Positions 42,824 through 52,353 are shown, numbered from the stretch's first letter. The stretch: 64,000 nucleotides of DNA from GWC2-45-44 sp041661665 (GCA_041661665.1 JBAZTW010000007.1:1-64000), one strand, 5' to 3'. Notes: generated by a model from the letters alone, not told the origin. Translations and numbers: made by a program.

Positions 42824-44122
42824 ATGGAAATCAAGGCTTTTAAGGCTTACAGGTTTAACTCCGCTGTCGCCGGCGACACGGGCAGGTGCATAGCCCCGCC
42901 GTATGATGTGATAAATGATATCCAACAGGAAGAACTATATCAGCAAAGTCCATATAATATCGTCAGAATCGACAAGGGCAAAACCAAAACCGGCGACAAC
43001 GAAACCCAAAATCAATACACTCGCGCCGCGGAATACCTCATTGATTGGCTAAAAAGAGGCATTTTGACTCAGGAAGCCAAAGATTCACTGTACGCTTATG
43101 TCCAGAATTTCGATGTGGCGGGCAAAAATTACCAGCGCAGCGGCATTATCGCATTAGGCAAACTTGTCGAATTCGGCTCAGGCGTTCAGCCTCACGAAAA
43201 AACCCTCGACGGCCCGAAAGCCGACAGGCTTAAACTGACACTGGCAACCAATGCTCAATTCGGCCAGATTTTTATGCTCTATGATGACTCGCAAAAAGTC
43301 GCTGATAAAATCATAGATAAGACTGTCGCCGGCAAAGAGGCCGCTGTTGATTTTACCGATACCGACGGCATAAGACACAGGCTCTTTATAATAGATGATG
43401 CCAAAGACATCGCCGCAGTCGTCGAAACGATGAAAACCAAAGAAGCCCTCATCGCTGACGGCCATCACAGATATGAAACCGCTCTGAACTATCGCAAAAT
43501 TACGAAAAAGCCGACCGCCGACTGGCAAATGATGACCTTTATAAATATGCAGAATGAAGGCCTGATTGTTCTGCCGACACACAGGCTCATCGGTGCTTTG
43601 AAAATTTTTGATATTGACGAAATTATTAAAAAACTTCAGGAAGATTTTAAGGTAACGGAATTTACTTACACCAATGAAAAGGAAAAAGCAAAAGGCCTGA
43701 TGTTCAAGCGAATGAAAAAGGCTTTTGAAGAAAGTAAAAACGCTTTCGGCATTTATGATGGCGCAAAATTTTATTTCATCGTTTTGAAAAGCCATAAGCA
43801 CGTTGAGCCTTTGAAAATCAGCGCAGCGTCAAAATCGCTCGATGTCGTCGTTCTGCACAAGGTAATTCTCGAAAGACTCCTCGGCATTGGCGATGCGCAA
43901 CTGGCGAGCGAAACGAATATTGAATATATAAAGGATATAGGCAATGCCGTTGACGAAGGAATTGCCGCTGTCGATAAAAAAGAAAAACAAATTCTGTTCT
44001 TTATGAATCCGACAAAGGTGGAGCAGGTAAAGGCCGTCGCTGCGGAAAATGAAAAAATGCCGCAGAAATCGACGTTCTTCCACCCGAAGATTTTTACCGG
44101 CCTGACAATAAATAAACTGTAA
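42824..44122 (+). CDS. DUF1015 family protein
   Basis: A 432-residue protein of the COG4198/DUF1015 family. IAPPYDVINDIQQEELYQQSPYNIVRID (residues ~22-49), GSGVQPHEKTLDGPKADRL near residue 123 and IADGHHRYETALNYR near residue 206 are family hallmarks. The molecular activity is unknown. The family is often encoded beside serine-biosynthesis genes, and the next gene here is a class V aminotransferase of the kind that can act as phosphoserine or alanine-glyoxylate aminotransferase. That conserved link is the best clue to function. Confidence 0.9.
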   Translation: MEIKAFKAYRFNSAVAGDTGRCIAPPYDVINDIQQEELYQQSPYNIVRIDKGKTKTGDNETQNQYTRAAEYLIDWLKRGILTQEAKDSLYAYVQNFDVAGKNYQRSGIIALGKLVEFGSGVQPHEKTLDGPKADRLKLTLATNAQFGQIFMLYDDSQKVADKIIDKTVAGKEAAVDFTDTDGIRHRLFIIDDAKDIAAVVETMKTKEALIADGHHRYETALNYRKITKKPTADWQMMTFINMQNEGLIVLPTHRLIGALKIFDIDEIIKKLQEDFKVTEFTYTNEKEKAKGLMFKRMKKAFEESKNAFGIYDGAKFYFIVLKSHKHVEPLKISAASKSLDVVVLHKVILERLLGIGDAQLASETNIEYIKDIGNAVDEGIAAVDKKEKQILFFMNPTKVEQVKAVAAENEKMPQKSTFFHPKIFTGLTINKL

Positions 44123-44197
44123 GGTATGCCGACTTGTCCTCCGCAGGAGGAAGGCATTTAATAATTTTTTAAATTTAACTTTTTTATGGAGGTTAGT

Positions 44198-45286
44198 ATG
44201 GTTGACTGGAAAAATCCGCCGAAGCTCTTTATTCCCGGGCCTGTACACGTACTGCCCGAAGTCCTGCAGCAATTGAGCAGGCCGACTCTTGGCCACAGGG
44301 GCAAGGAGTACGCGCAACTGCACAAGGAAACTATTGATATGCTCAAGAAAATTCTGTTCACAGAACAGAGCGTTTTTCTGAGCACATCAAGCGCATCAGG
44401 CGTTTGGGAAGGCAGTATTCGCAATTGCGTTGACCACAACGAAACGGTTCTTTGTACGATGTGCGGTGCGTTCAGCGATAAATTCGCCGATGTTGCCAGA
44501 GCCTGCGACAGAAAAGTCGAAGAGCTGAAAGTTGACTGGGGCAAGGCGACCACCGTCGAAATGATTGACAAAAAACTGGCCGAGGGCAAATACTCGGCTG
44601 TTACGATTGTTTATAACGAAACCAGCACAGGCGTTACAAATCCGGTTTATGAAATCAGCGAAATGATGAAGAAAAAATATCCTGACGTTATCGTGCTTGT
44701 CGATGCTGTCAGCGGTATGATTGGTCTGCCTCTGCATTTTGACAAACTTGGCTGGGACGTTGTTTTCGCTTCTGTTCAAAAGGCTTTCGCTATTCCGCCG
44801 GGAATGGCCGTCTTTGCCGTCAGCAATCGCGCGTTGGAAAAGAGCAAAAAAATTACAGGCCGCGGATATTATTTCGACTTCCAGGAATTTGCAAAGAGCG
44901 CTGCCAAAGACCAGACCCCGACAACGCCGTCAATTCCGCACATTATGGCCATCAACTACCAGTGCAAACGATTCCTCGAAGAAGGAATGGAAAACGTCTG
45001 GGCAAGACACAAAAAAATGGCTGACTTTGTCAGAAGCTGGGCGAAAGAAAAATTCGGTCTTCTCTGCGAAGAAAAATACGCGTCGAACACCCTCACCTGC
45101 GTCAAGAATACTCGTGGCATAGTTGTCGGCGATGTTATTAAAGCCGTCCAGGCAAAACACAATGTCGCTTTCGGCAACGGCTACGGCAAGTTGAAAGATT
45201 TGACCTTCAGAATCGCGCATATGGGCGACATCACTATGGCCGATTTGAAAGAACTCCTCGGCTGGATTGACGATGAGTTGAAGTAA
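44198..45286 (+). CDS. Class V PLP-dependent aminotransferase (alanine-glyoxylate/serine-pyruvate type)
   Basis: The ATG at 44198, with GGAGG 5 bases upstream, gives 362 residues. FIPGPVHVLPEVLQQL and PTLGHRGKEYAQLH near residue 30, SASGVWEGSIRN near residue 67, VLVDAVSGMIGLPL near residue 167 and the Schiff-base Lys in FASVQKAFAIPPG near residue 192 match fold-type I class V aminotransferases. Substrates could be alanine/glyoxylate, serine/pyruvate or phosphoserine. The upstream DUF1015 gene and 75-base spacing suggest a serine/glycine role and co-expression. glyA lies 3 kb away on the other strand. Confidence 0.85.
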   Translation: MVDWKNPPKLFIPGPVHVLPEVLQQLSRPTLGHRGKEYAQLHKETIDMLKKILFTEQSVFLSTSSASGVWEGSIRNCVDHNETVLCTMCGAFSDKFADVARACDRKVEELKVDWGKATTVEMIDKKLAEGKYSAVTIVYNETSTGVTNPVYEISEMMKKKYPDVIVLVDAVSGMIGLPLHFDKLGWDVVFASVQKAFAIPPGMAVFAVSNRALEKSKKITGRGYYFDFQEFAKSAAKDQTPTTPSIPHIMAINYQCKRFLEEGMENVWARHKKMADFVRSWAKEKFGLLCEEKYASNTLTCVKNTRGIVVGDVIKAVQAKHNVAFGNGYGKLKDLTFRIAHMGDITMADLKELLGWIDDELK

Positions 45287-45310
45287 ATCTGCTCCGCTGT
45301 TTTGAACCCC

Positions 45311-45341
45311 AAAGGCCGGAAATTATCTCCGGCCTTTTTTA
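45311..45341. terminator. Intrinsic terminator after the aminotransferase
   Basis: AAAGGCCGGA/TCCGGCCTTT forms a perfect 10-bp stem with a 7-base loop and a T run on the plus strand. The A tract on the other side lets it also serve the convergent small gene. Confidence 0.9.
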
Positions 45342-45548
45342 TTTTATCATGGTGTTTTTGTCAGCAATGACTTTTACAGCATCGGCTATCTGCTGCTGAG
45401 AGTCTGCAATTCTTCCAAGTCGTTTAGTCATTATAATCAGGCAGATAAGAGGCACTAAAATTATTGTCAGCCACACACAGGCTATGAAAAAAATTAACAG
45501 CAACTCGATAAAAACCGGTCTTCCTGTCCCTATAATACATGCATCCAT
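45339..45548 (-). CDS. Small membrane protein
   Basis: The ATG at 45548, with GAAAGG upstream, gives 69 residues: a short N-terminus (MDACIIGTG), one long hydrophobic helix (IELLLIFFIACVWLTIILVP plus a few residues) and a polar helix KRLGRIADSQQQIADAVKVI. No family is recognised. The stop overlaps the bidirectional terminator. Confidence 0.55.
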   Translation of the reverse strand: MDACIIGTGRPVFIELLLIFFIACVWLTIILVPLICLIIMTKRLGRIADSQQQIADAVKVIADKNTMIK

Positions 45549-45637
45549 ATTAAACCTTTCCAAACAAGTTCCGAAAATTATTTCTCCTTGTCAGTTAGAT
45601 AATTCTAAAACACTAATGTTACACAAAAAATAAAAAA

Positions 45638-45916
45638 TTATTCAAAATTATAGTGTTTTCTTACCGGCTCTGTTACCTGCCAAACACATTTTAGGCCGGT
45701 AGGAAAAATCACAAGGTCGCCGGCGACAAATGACACTGCCCCGCTGCCGTGACGGTCTTTGACAGTTACCTTTCCCTCAAGAATCAGACAGGTCTCGGTT
45801 TCGGTATAATCCCAGTCGAAAGTACTCTTCGGGCACGTCCAAATCGGCCAGGCAGAACAGGTTTTTTTCTCCGCATCCGTCGGCTTTCTTACTATAACAT
45901 CTTTTGCTGTGGGCAT
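45638..45916 (-). CDS. Cupin-domain protein (DUF861/cupin_3 type)
   Basis: A 92-residue single-domain cupin. WDYTETETCLILEGKVTV (from residue ~35) and AGDLVIFPTGLKCVWQVTEPVRKHY are the two cupin motifs in the short form seen in cupin_3 proteins (the family of ureidoglycine aminohydrolase relatives and many uncharacterised small cupins). The ATG follows AAGGAG. Metal ligands are partly non-canonical, so catalysis is uncertain. Confidence 0.85.
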   Translation of the reverse strand: MPTAKDVIVRKPTDAEKKTCSAWPIWTCPKSTFDWDYTETETCLILEGKVTVKDRHGSGAVSFVAGDLVIFPTGLKCVWQVTEPVRKHYNFE

Positions 45917-46066
45917 TTAAAACTCCTTAACTTTAGAGTAAAAGCATAAAATGCAAAAACTAAACCCTATCCCCTATACCCTATACCCCGCGGCTTTTCA
46001 AGTTAAACTGTGGAACGAAGAGCGTTTTTATAGTAGAATGCCCACCTTATTTATGGAACAGAAATA

Positions 46067-46858
46067 ATGAACGATAAGCAGCTCGAACAATTTGAAAAAT
46101 GGTTTTACGACTATGTGGCGACTTTTTACATCGGCCAAACGCTGCACGATGACAACATCAGACTAAAAGAATGTCATACCCGCAGAGTTTGCGGCGACAT
46201 CCTGATGCTGGCGGACAAGCTCGGCCTCAACGAACACCAAAAACTTATCGCCCAGACAACAGGCCTGTTCCACGATGTCGGCAGGTTCGAACAATATAAG
46301 AGATTCAATTCCTATAACGACGTTGGTACAACCAATCACGCCCTGCTCGGATTGGAAATTATGGCGGAAAATAAAATCCTCGATTGTCTCAACCCTCACG
46401 AAAAAAATCTGATAGAGTCCGCTGTCAGATTACACGGCGAAAAAGACCTGCCGAAAAATCTCGACAAAGAAACCGAATTCTTCGCGAAACTCATCCGCGA
46501 CTTCGACAAGCTCGACATTTATTTTGTAATAGTGGAAAGACTCGACGATATGAAAAAAAATCCCGAAAAATATATGACTACTCTGGGCTATCCGATGCGA
46601 AATGATTGCTCGCCGGAAATTGTTCGGGCTGTGCTTGAAAATAGAACCATTGACTATAAGGATTTTAAGTCGATTAACGATATGTTCATTGGCATTATCG
46701 GCTGGTTATCTGATATAAATTTTGTGCCCGTGCTTGCCGAAATAAAAAATCGCGGGCATATAAAAAAAATTGTTAAGTTTCTGCCTGATACCGATGATAT
46801 TCGCAACATCGAAAAACACGCTGAAAATTTGATTGAGAAAAAAATCAAATTGGGCTAA
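46067..46858 (+). CDS. HD-domain phosphohydrolase
   Basis: A 263-residue HD-superfamily protein. HTRRVCGDILMLADKL near residue 39 gives the first His, LFHDVGRFEQYKRF near residue 71 is the HD core, and downstream VRLHGEKDLPKNLD and LIRDFDKLDIYFV carry further metal-site candidates. Substrates of such stand-alone HD proteins are usually nucleotides or related phosphates. Here the substrate is unknown. It is a single gene divergent from the cupin. Confidence 0.85.
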   Translation: MNDKQLEQFEKWFYDYVATFYIGQTLHDDNIRLKECHTRRVCGDILMLADKLGLNEHQKLIAQTTGLFHDVGRFEQYKRFNSYNDVGTTNHALLGLEIMAENKILDCLNPHEKNLIESAVRLHGEKDLPKNLDKETEFFAKLIRDFDKLDIYFVIVERLDDMKKNPEKYMTTLGYPMRNDCSPEIVRAVLENRTIDYKDFKSINDMFIGIIGWLSDINFVPVLAEIKNRGHIKKIVKFLPDTDDIRNIEKHAENLIEKKIKLG

Positions 46859-46908
46859 TGGCTTTTTTTAAAATGTAACTAAAAAAATATGAAATCACAC
46901 TGCCAGTG

Positions 46909-46980
46909 TCATTCCCGCGACCTGTGGCGAGATTGCCTGTCCTGAGTGCAATCGAAGGAGTCGAACCGAGGCGGGAATCT
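46909..46980. repeat. CATTCCCGCG...GCGGGAATC composite repeat
   Basis: CATTCCCGCG and GCGGGAATC are complementary ends around CCTGTCCTGAGTGCAATCGAAGG. A half copy of the CTTCTTTACTTCCTTAC word follows at 47021-47056. Confidence 0.7.
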
Positions 46981-47115
46981 ATTTCTATCCCTTTAATCCG
47001 CTGCTCGGCATTTTTTTGCTTCTTTACTTCCTTACATCCTTATTTCCTTATCTCTTTTTATCTGTGTCCTCTGCCTGCCCTCCGCAGCTTTAGCGAAGGA
47101 GGGTGAGCTCTGTGG

Positions 47116-48192
47116 CTATATCAGAGAAAATTTTTCATTTTCAGACATCTCAAATATCTTTCGCAGCGTCTCCGGCATCCCTGTCTTCACGCTTAAATAC
47201 GCCGCCTCAATCAACGCCATTGTGCCGAGGTCAAGCCTGCTGCTGGTTCGCAGTTTATATTGCTTCGGCTCAAGAATCGCCCTGCCCGTATCGATAAACA
47301 TCTCCGTAATACACTTTTCAGGCTTGAGCGGATATTTGTGTTCGTCAATCAGCAGGCCGGCGTTGTCGTAAATCGCAAGCCTGTTAGGCGTTACTACAAT
47401 ATTATTTTCCACGCCGTAAATTCTTATCGGCGCAACTGCGCCTGTGCCCGTCTGCTGCGATGCGAGAAATGTGCCTATCAGGCCTTCCTTAAAAATCAGC
47501 GATGCGGTTACCGTGTCTTCGCCGAAAAACTGCCGGGCTTTTTTATTGCTGCTTTTGTTTGTCAGGAGAGCGTATATCTGCTGCGGCAAAAGAAAATTCG
47601 ACACCACAAGACCGAGCAGCTCAAAGCAGTCGTTTATCAGCGCTCCCCCGCCGTTGAGTTTGGGATCCGCCAGCGAATCGGAAATAATCGGCTGAAAAAA
47701 TTCATCCCCGAACGCCGCGCAGATATTCACAAAATAATATTGTTTTATATCGATACTTTTTAAATAATCCGCCAATCGTTCAAAACCAGGCGCGAATTTA
47801 TACGGACTTGCCGTAATATATTTTACATCGTTTTTCTGCGCAAGATTTATTAGTTCAGTCGCCTGCTCAAAATTTGACGCGGTCGGAGGCAGTTTGAGAA
47901 TGTGACATTTTTTGTTTATCGCCGCTCGGATATGCTCGACGCATTTATACAAAGGCTCGGCAACTATCAAAATTTCAATATTATTTTGCAGCGTGAATTG
48001 TCTGTAATCATCAAAAGCGGTGCAGTTAAACTGACGGGCGACTTTTTCGGCGGCGGCCAAATCGCTATCCGAAACAGAAACAATTTCATAAAGCCCGGTA
48101 TCCTGTGCAAGCGTAAGCAGCTGCCCCATCCCCCTGCCAAGTCCCAGACAGGCGGTTTTCAATTTGCGATTGTTTTGCTGCTCAGTCGTCAT
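47116..48192 (-). CDS. Gfo/Idh/MocA-family oxidoreductase
   Basis: A 358-residue protein. The N-terminal Rossmann domain starts TACLGLGRGMGQLL and continues VSVSDSDLAAAEKVARQF. The conserved catalytic-strand motif usually written EKP appears as LKLPP (near residue 98), keeping the Lys but not the Glu. The C-terminal GFO_IDH_MocA domain has NLVLPQQIYALL-like NFLLPQQIYALL and ASLIFKEGLIGTFLASQQTG. The substrate, probably a sugar or inositol derivative, cannot be named. It is 37 bases downstream of glyA on the same strand. Confidence 0.85.
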   Translation of the reverse strand: MTTEQQNNRKLKTACLGLGRGMGQLLTLAQDTGLYEIVSVSDSDLAAAEKVARQFNCTAFDDYRQFTLQNNIEILIVAEPLYKCVEHIRAAINKKCHILKLPPTASNFEQATELINLAQKNDVKYITASPYKFAPGFERLADYLKSIDIKQYYFVNICAAFGDEFFQPIISDSLADPKLNGGGALINDCFELLGLVVSNFLLPQQIYALLTNKSSNKKARQFFGEDTVTASLIFKEGLIGTFLASQQTGTGAVAPIRIYGVENNIVVTPNRLAIYDNAGLLIDEHKYPLKPEKCITEMFIDTGRAILEPKQYKLRTSSRLDLGTMALIEAAYLSVKTGMPETLRKIFEMSENEKFSLI

Positions 48193-48229
48193 ACAAATTT
48201 ATTCTTACTGATAACTGATAACTGCGTTT

Positions 48230-49489
48230 CTACTTTTTTGGTATTATAAAATGTTCCGGCACGGGAAATTCCGAACAAAGCAGCAGCGATTCTTTGCCAA
48301 TCTGCGCAATCGCTTCTTCGTTATCAATATTCTCAGCAACCCTGCTTATCAGAGAAGCGACTATTTTCATTTGCTCTTCCTTCATTCCTCGCGTCGTAAT
48401 CGCCGGCGTCCCGATTCGCAGACCGTTCGGATTAAACGGTTTTGCCGGGTCGCCTGGAATCGTATTATAATTTGTTTCAATCCTTGCGCGGTCGAGAGCC
48501 TTTGCTAATTTTTTGCCTGGTATATTTTTATTGCGAAGGTCAATTAAAATTAAATGATTGTCTGTGCCGCCGGTGAAAAGTTTAAAACCTTTTTCCATCA
48601 GAGTTTCAGCAAGCACCTTCGCGTTTTTAACAACCTGCTTGGCGTAAGAAACAAACTCAGGCGAATCCGCCTCTTTCAATGCGACTGCAAGAGCGCTGAT
48701 TGTGTGCATATGAGGCCCGCCCTGCAATCCGGGGAACACGGCTTTATCAATCGCTTCAGCCAATTCTTTTTTACATAGCAGCATTCCGCCGCGAGGTCCT
48801 CGTAATGTTTTGTGCGTAGTTGTCGAAACAACATCAGCATAAGGCACAGGACTTGGATGAATTCCAGCTACAACAAGACCGCTGATGTGCGCGATGTCGC
48901 TAAGGTGATATGCTCCGACAGACTTTGCTATTTCGCCAAAAGTTTTGAAATCTATTATTCGCGGATATGCGCTTGCACCTGTGATAATCACTTTTGGTTT
49001 GTGCTTTTTCGCAAGCTCTTCGATTTTATCAAAATCAAATTTTCCTGTTTCTGGGTTCACTTCATAGCTGACCGAATTATAAAATTTGCTCGTAAAACTC
49101 ACCTTCCACCCATGGCTCAAATGTCCGCCGTAAGGAAGTGCCAATCCCATAATCGTGTCCCCTACCGCACAGAGCGCGCCATAAGCCGCCAGATTTGCCA
49201 CAGCGCCGGAGTGAGACTGCACATTTGCATGGTCAGCCTTGAAAAGTTTAATCGCCCTTTCGAGCGCGATTGTCTCGACAAGGTCTGTTACCTGCTGGCC
49301 TTCGTAGTATCTTTTGCCGGGATAACCCTCGGCATATTTATTCGTAAGACAGCTTCCGGTAGCAGCCATAACTGCTTTAGAGACATAGTTTTCTGATGGA
49401 ATCAGACGAATGCACCCGCTCTGCCTTGCTGCTTCCTGCCGCAAAAGTTCAAACATCTGCGGGTCATACTGTTCAAGTGGCGTTATCAT
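48230..49489 (-). CDS. glyA: Serine hydroxymethyltransferase
   Basis: A 419-residue PLP enzyme that interconverts serine and glycine with tetrahydrofolate. SENYVSKAVMAATGSCLTNKYAEGYPG (residues ~32-58), ANVQSHSGAVANLAAYGAL, DIAHISGLV and the Lys-containing STTTHKTLRGPRGGM near residue 224 are canonical. Length is standard. The ATG follows AAGGAG. The gene is divergent from parB across a long intergenic region containing parS. Confidence 0.97.
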   Translation of the reverse strand: MITPLEQYDPQMFELLRQEAARQSGCIRLIPSENYVSKAVMAATGSCLTNKYAEGYPGKRYYEGQQVTDLVETIALERAIKLFKADHANVQSHSGAVANLAAYGALCAVGDTIMGLALPYGGHLSHGWKVSFTSKFYNSVSYEVNPETGKFDFDKIEELAKKHKPKVIITGASAYPRIIDFKTFGEIAKSVGAYHLSDIAHISGLVVAGIHPSPVPYADVVSTTTHKTLRGPRGGMLLCKKELAEAIDKAVFPGLQGGPHMHTISALAVALKEADSPEFVSYAKQVVKNAKVLAETLMEKGFKLFTGGTDNHLILIDLRNKNIPGKKLAKALDRARIETNYNTIPGDPAKPFNPNGLRIGTPAITTRGMKEEQMKIVASLISRVAENIDNEEAIAQIGKESLLLCSEFPVPEHFIIPKK

Positions 49490-49940
49490 ATTCTTACTCC
49501 TTAAGAAAATTAAAAAACAAAATGAAATCAGTTATCAGTAAAAACAGAATTTTATGCCATTCACAGATAACTGATAATTGCGTTTCTGTCTAATAATTTT
49601 TCCATCAAATTTATATAGTGAATTCATTAGCGTAGTATGTTATGTACAGAACTAAATATGAAATTATGGTTAAATTATATGTTTTTAATTAACTGAACAC
49701 TTAAATTCGAGTACGATTTAAAATTGAAATCGAAAACTTACCAATGGCGTTCACCTCTGTATTTTTTAATTTTGATTTGTATTTTTGATATTTAATCTTT
49801 GCTTTTTGATTTAGCTTTTTAGCTTCTGCTTTTGTTTTCAAATTTTATTTTTACCTGCCAAACAGGCCGTTTTACGGCCTTTTCAGGCTAAAAGGGCGGT
49901 AAACCGGCATTTTTAAGCCCCAAAGCACCCTTTTTAGGCC

Positions 49941-49956
49941 TGTTCCACATGAAACA
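49941..49956. promoter_or_regulatory. Degenerate parS-like site
   Basis: TGTTCCACATGAAACA differs from the 16-bp parS consensus at two positions and lies 67 bases from a perfect site. Confidence 0.7.
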
Positions 49957-50007
49957 TTTTTGCCCATTTGTTCTTCGTGCCTTTGCGTCTTCGTGGCTAC
50001 ATTCTAT

Positions 50008-50023
50008 TGTTTCACGTGAAACA
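50008..50023. promoter_or_regulatory. parS centromere site
   Basis: TGTTTCACGTGAAACA is a perfect 16-bp parS palindrome, the ParB binding site of chromosomal partition systems. It is 140 bases upstream of parB. Confidence 0.93.
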
Positions 50024-50162
50024 TTAAAAAAACATTGGCAAATAATAATGGTTTTGGTACTCTGCTAAAAATTCAATTAGCTATCCACCGTTAGGTGGAT
50101 TCCACAATTTTGATTTTTAATTTTTGATATTTTTACTATAAGCCTATAAGAAAGGATTTAAA

Positions 50163-51107
50163 ATGAACGCTCCAAAAAAAGATAAACCAAAACATCTCGG
50201 CAGGGGACTTGAATCTCTAATGGGTTCTATAATCAATACTGGACAGGAATTGTCCAATAACCCTGTTGCGGAAAAGCAACATAACTTTCCTGTTGACAAG
50301 GACTTACAGAAAAATAGGGCGGAAATATCGGTAAGTGAGATTGTGCCTAATCCATTTCAGCCCCGTCAAACCTGGAACGATGACCAGCTTAAAGACCTGT
50401 CTAATTCTATAAGAGAAAATGGAATCATTCAGCCGATTATCGTTCGCCAGAAGGGGGTTAATAAATACGAAATCATAGCAGGGGAGCGGCGGTTCAGAGC
50501 CGCTCAATTAGTGGGACTTGATAAAGTACCTGCTATGGTGAGGGAGACCACCGACACAGAAATGCTTGCACTGGCGTTGATTGAAAATATCCATCGCGCC
50601 GATTTGAACCCGATGGAAAGGGCGGGGGCATATCAGAAATTCCTCGAAACCTTCAGCCTTACACAAGAACAGGCTGCTCAAAAACTCGGCGAAGACCGCT
50701 CGGTAATCGCCAACCATATTCGCCTGCTGAGTCTGCCGAATGAAATAAAACAAATGCTTGTTGATGGCTCTTTGAGTATGGGACACGCAAGAGCGATACT
50801 TGCATTGCCGACAGAGGACTTGAAAAAGAAACTCGCCAATCGCGCACTGGCAGGGCGGCTAAGTGTCCGCGAAGTTGAACGATTAGTTAGAATCGCTCTC
50901 ACACAAAAAGACGGCAATGCCGCCAAAGCAGTCATTGAAAAGCCTGCGCACATAAAAGACCTCGAAGCAAAAATCAGAGGCCGACTCGGCACGAACGTAA
51001 AAATCATCGCAGGCAAGAAGGGCAGCAGGGGGAAAATTATTATCGAATACTATTCGCTCGATGAATTCGATAGTATCGCTGAAAAACTCGGCGTAAATTC
51101 TGACTAA
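50163..51107 (+). CDS. parB: Chromosome partitioning protein ParB
   Basis: A 314-residue ParB. The N-terminus PKHLGRGLESLMG is the ParA-stimulating type of motif. The CTPase fold carries NPFQPRQTW and GERRFRAAQLVGLDKVPAMV with ENIHRADLNPMERA, and the HTH region (TQEQAAQKLGEDRSVIANHI) binds parS. A C-terminal dimerisation domain follows. The parS sites just upstream fit the assignment. No parA is adjacent, unlike the common parA-parB order. ATG follows AGAAAGGA. Confidence 0.95.
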   Translation: MNAPKKDKPKHLGRGLESLMGSIINTGQELSNNPVAEKQHNFPVDKDLQKNRAEISVSEIVPNPFQPRQTWNDDQLKDLSNSIRENGIIQPIIVRQKGVNKYEIIAGERRFRAAQLVGLDKVPAMVRETTDTEMLALALIENIHRADLNPMERAGAYQKFLETFSLTQEQAAQKLGEDRSVIANHIRLLSLPNEIKQMLVDGSLSMGHARAILALPTEDLKKKLANRALAGRLSVREVERLVRIALTQKDGNAAKAVIEKPAHIKDLEAKIRGRLGTNVKIIAGKKGSRGKIIIEYYSLDEFDSIAEKLGVNSD

Positions 51108-51124
51108 ATTTTTAGTTACATAGT

Positions 51125-52336
51125 TCACATAATCTGAAAAGGCAATGCGAGCGTATTTGCCCCCAATGGCAGGGCAGTATCTCCTGAATGTATCAGATAG
51201 CCTTTGTGCGAATCCGGAAAATCTTTTCTGAAAGCATCTATGCCGTCTGCCATTTTTTGTCTTGGCGTAGAAGATAGTTTTATCTCTATCGGAATACAGT
51301 TTCCATTTGCTTCGACAATAATATCAACTTCATTTCCAAAAGATGTTCGCCAGAAATAAGTATTAGGCTCCATTCCCTGATTTCTGTAATACTTTATAAT
51401 TTCCAGTAAAACCGCCGCTTCAAACAAACCTCCTCCAAATGTGCCGGCTGTTATAAGCTCTCTTGTTTTGATTCCAGCCAAATAGCAAAGCGTACCGGTA
51501 TCGGTTAAATAAATTTTGGGCGTTTTGACCAAACGTTTTCCTGCATTTTTATAGTAAGGCCGTAAAATTATTATTTGATAACTTGCCTCAAGAACAGACA
51601 ACCACGCTTTAATGGTGTTCACCGCCAGTCCAAGTTCTCTGGACACTTCTGTCATATTGAATAGCTGACCGTTGCGAGCGGCTATTGTTCTGATGAAAAT
51701 TTGAAATTGCGTCAGGTCTCCAACCTGTCGTAGAGTTCGAAGGTCTTTTTCAAGATATGAGTGCATATAACCAGCGTGCCACAAACTCTCATCTCTGTCA
51801 GGCTCAGCATTCAGTTCAGGGTATCCCCCTCTAATCAGATACCGCCACAGAGATTCATCAGCATTTGTATTTTTGCCTGGCACAAAATTTTCATTTTCCC
51901 AGGGCATTGCGGAATTAATCCTGCCGGTAATTTCCTTAAATGATAACGGCAGAAGGCAGAGAATAGCTACTCGTCCGGCAAGCGTTTCTGATATATGCTG
52001 CGATAGTAATAAATTTTGAGAGCCTGACAAAATAAACTGTCCCTTGAGCGAACGGTTTTCGTCGATATATTCTTTGATATATGACAGCAGTTCAGGGGCA
52101 TATTGAACCTCATCGAAAATCACAGGCGGTTTATAGTAGGCCAAAAAACCTCGCGGGTCTGAAACAGCGGCTGACCGAACATCGGGCAATTCAAGCGAAA
52201 CATATTTATGTGTATTGGCGAAAAGTTTTTTCAGAAGAGTGGTTTTGCCGGATTGTCTCGGCCCTGTCAGGACAACAGAAGGAAACTGGATAGCCGCTTT
52301 TTCTAATGTTGGCTCCAATTGTCTATGTATATACAT
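51125..52336 (-). CDS. AAA ATPase with DUF4143 C-terminal domain
   Basis: The ATG at 52336, preceded by GGAG, gives 403 residues. The P-loop LTGPRQSGKTTLLKKLF (near residue 23), Walker B VIFDEVQYAPELL (near residue 74) and sensor FILSGSQNLLLSQ (near residue 104) are followed by LPLSFKEI. The C-terminal DUF4143 part carries YLTDTGTLCYLAG and NEVDIIVEANGNCIPIEIKLSS, a PD-(D/E)XK-like core. The role of this widespread family is unclear. An in-frame ATG at 52378 is rejected because it lies inside the dyad at 52354-52386. Confidence 0.88.
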   Translation of the reverse strand: MYIHRQLEPTLEKAAIQFPSVVLTGPRQSGKTTLLKKLFANTHKYVSLELPDVRSAAVSDPRGFLAYYKPPVIFDEVQYAPELLSYIKEYIDENRSLKGQFILSGSQNLLLSQHISETLAGRVAILCLLPLSFKEITGRINSAMPWENENFVPGKNTNADESLWRYLIRGGYPELNAEPDRDESLWHAGYMHSYLEKDLRTLRQVGDLTQFQIFIRTIAARNGQLFNMTEVSRELGLAVNTIKAWLSVLEASYQIIILRPYYKNAGKRLVKTPKIYLTDTGTLCYLAGIKTRELITAGTFGGGLFEAAVLLEIIKYYRNQGMEPNTYFWRTSFGNEVDIIVEANGNCIPIEIKLSSTPRQKMADGIDAFRKDFPDSHKGYLIHSGDTALPLGANTLALPFQIM

Positions 52337-52353
52337 TTTTGCACTCCATTTTC

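Larger units (their letters stand above)
49490..50162. other. Long glyA-parB intergenic region with parS sites
   Basis: No gene is seen. From left to right: AT-rich promoter-like DNA (49500-49740), the AT-rich TTTTGATTTTT...TTTGATATTT words also found in the leu gaps (49766-49815), a GC-richer palindromic stretch (GGCCGTTTTACGGCC, 49868-49882), a degenerate parS (49941), a CTTCGTGCCTTTGCGTC word (49973), a perfect parS (50008) and a final AT-rich leader for parB. Confidence 0.7.
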
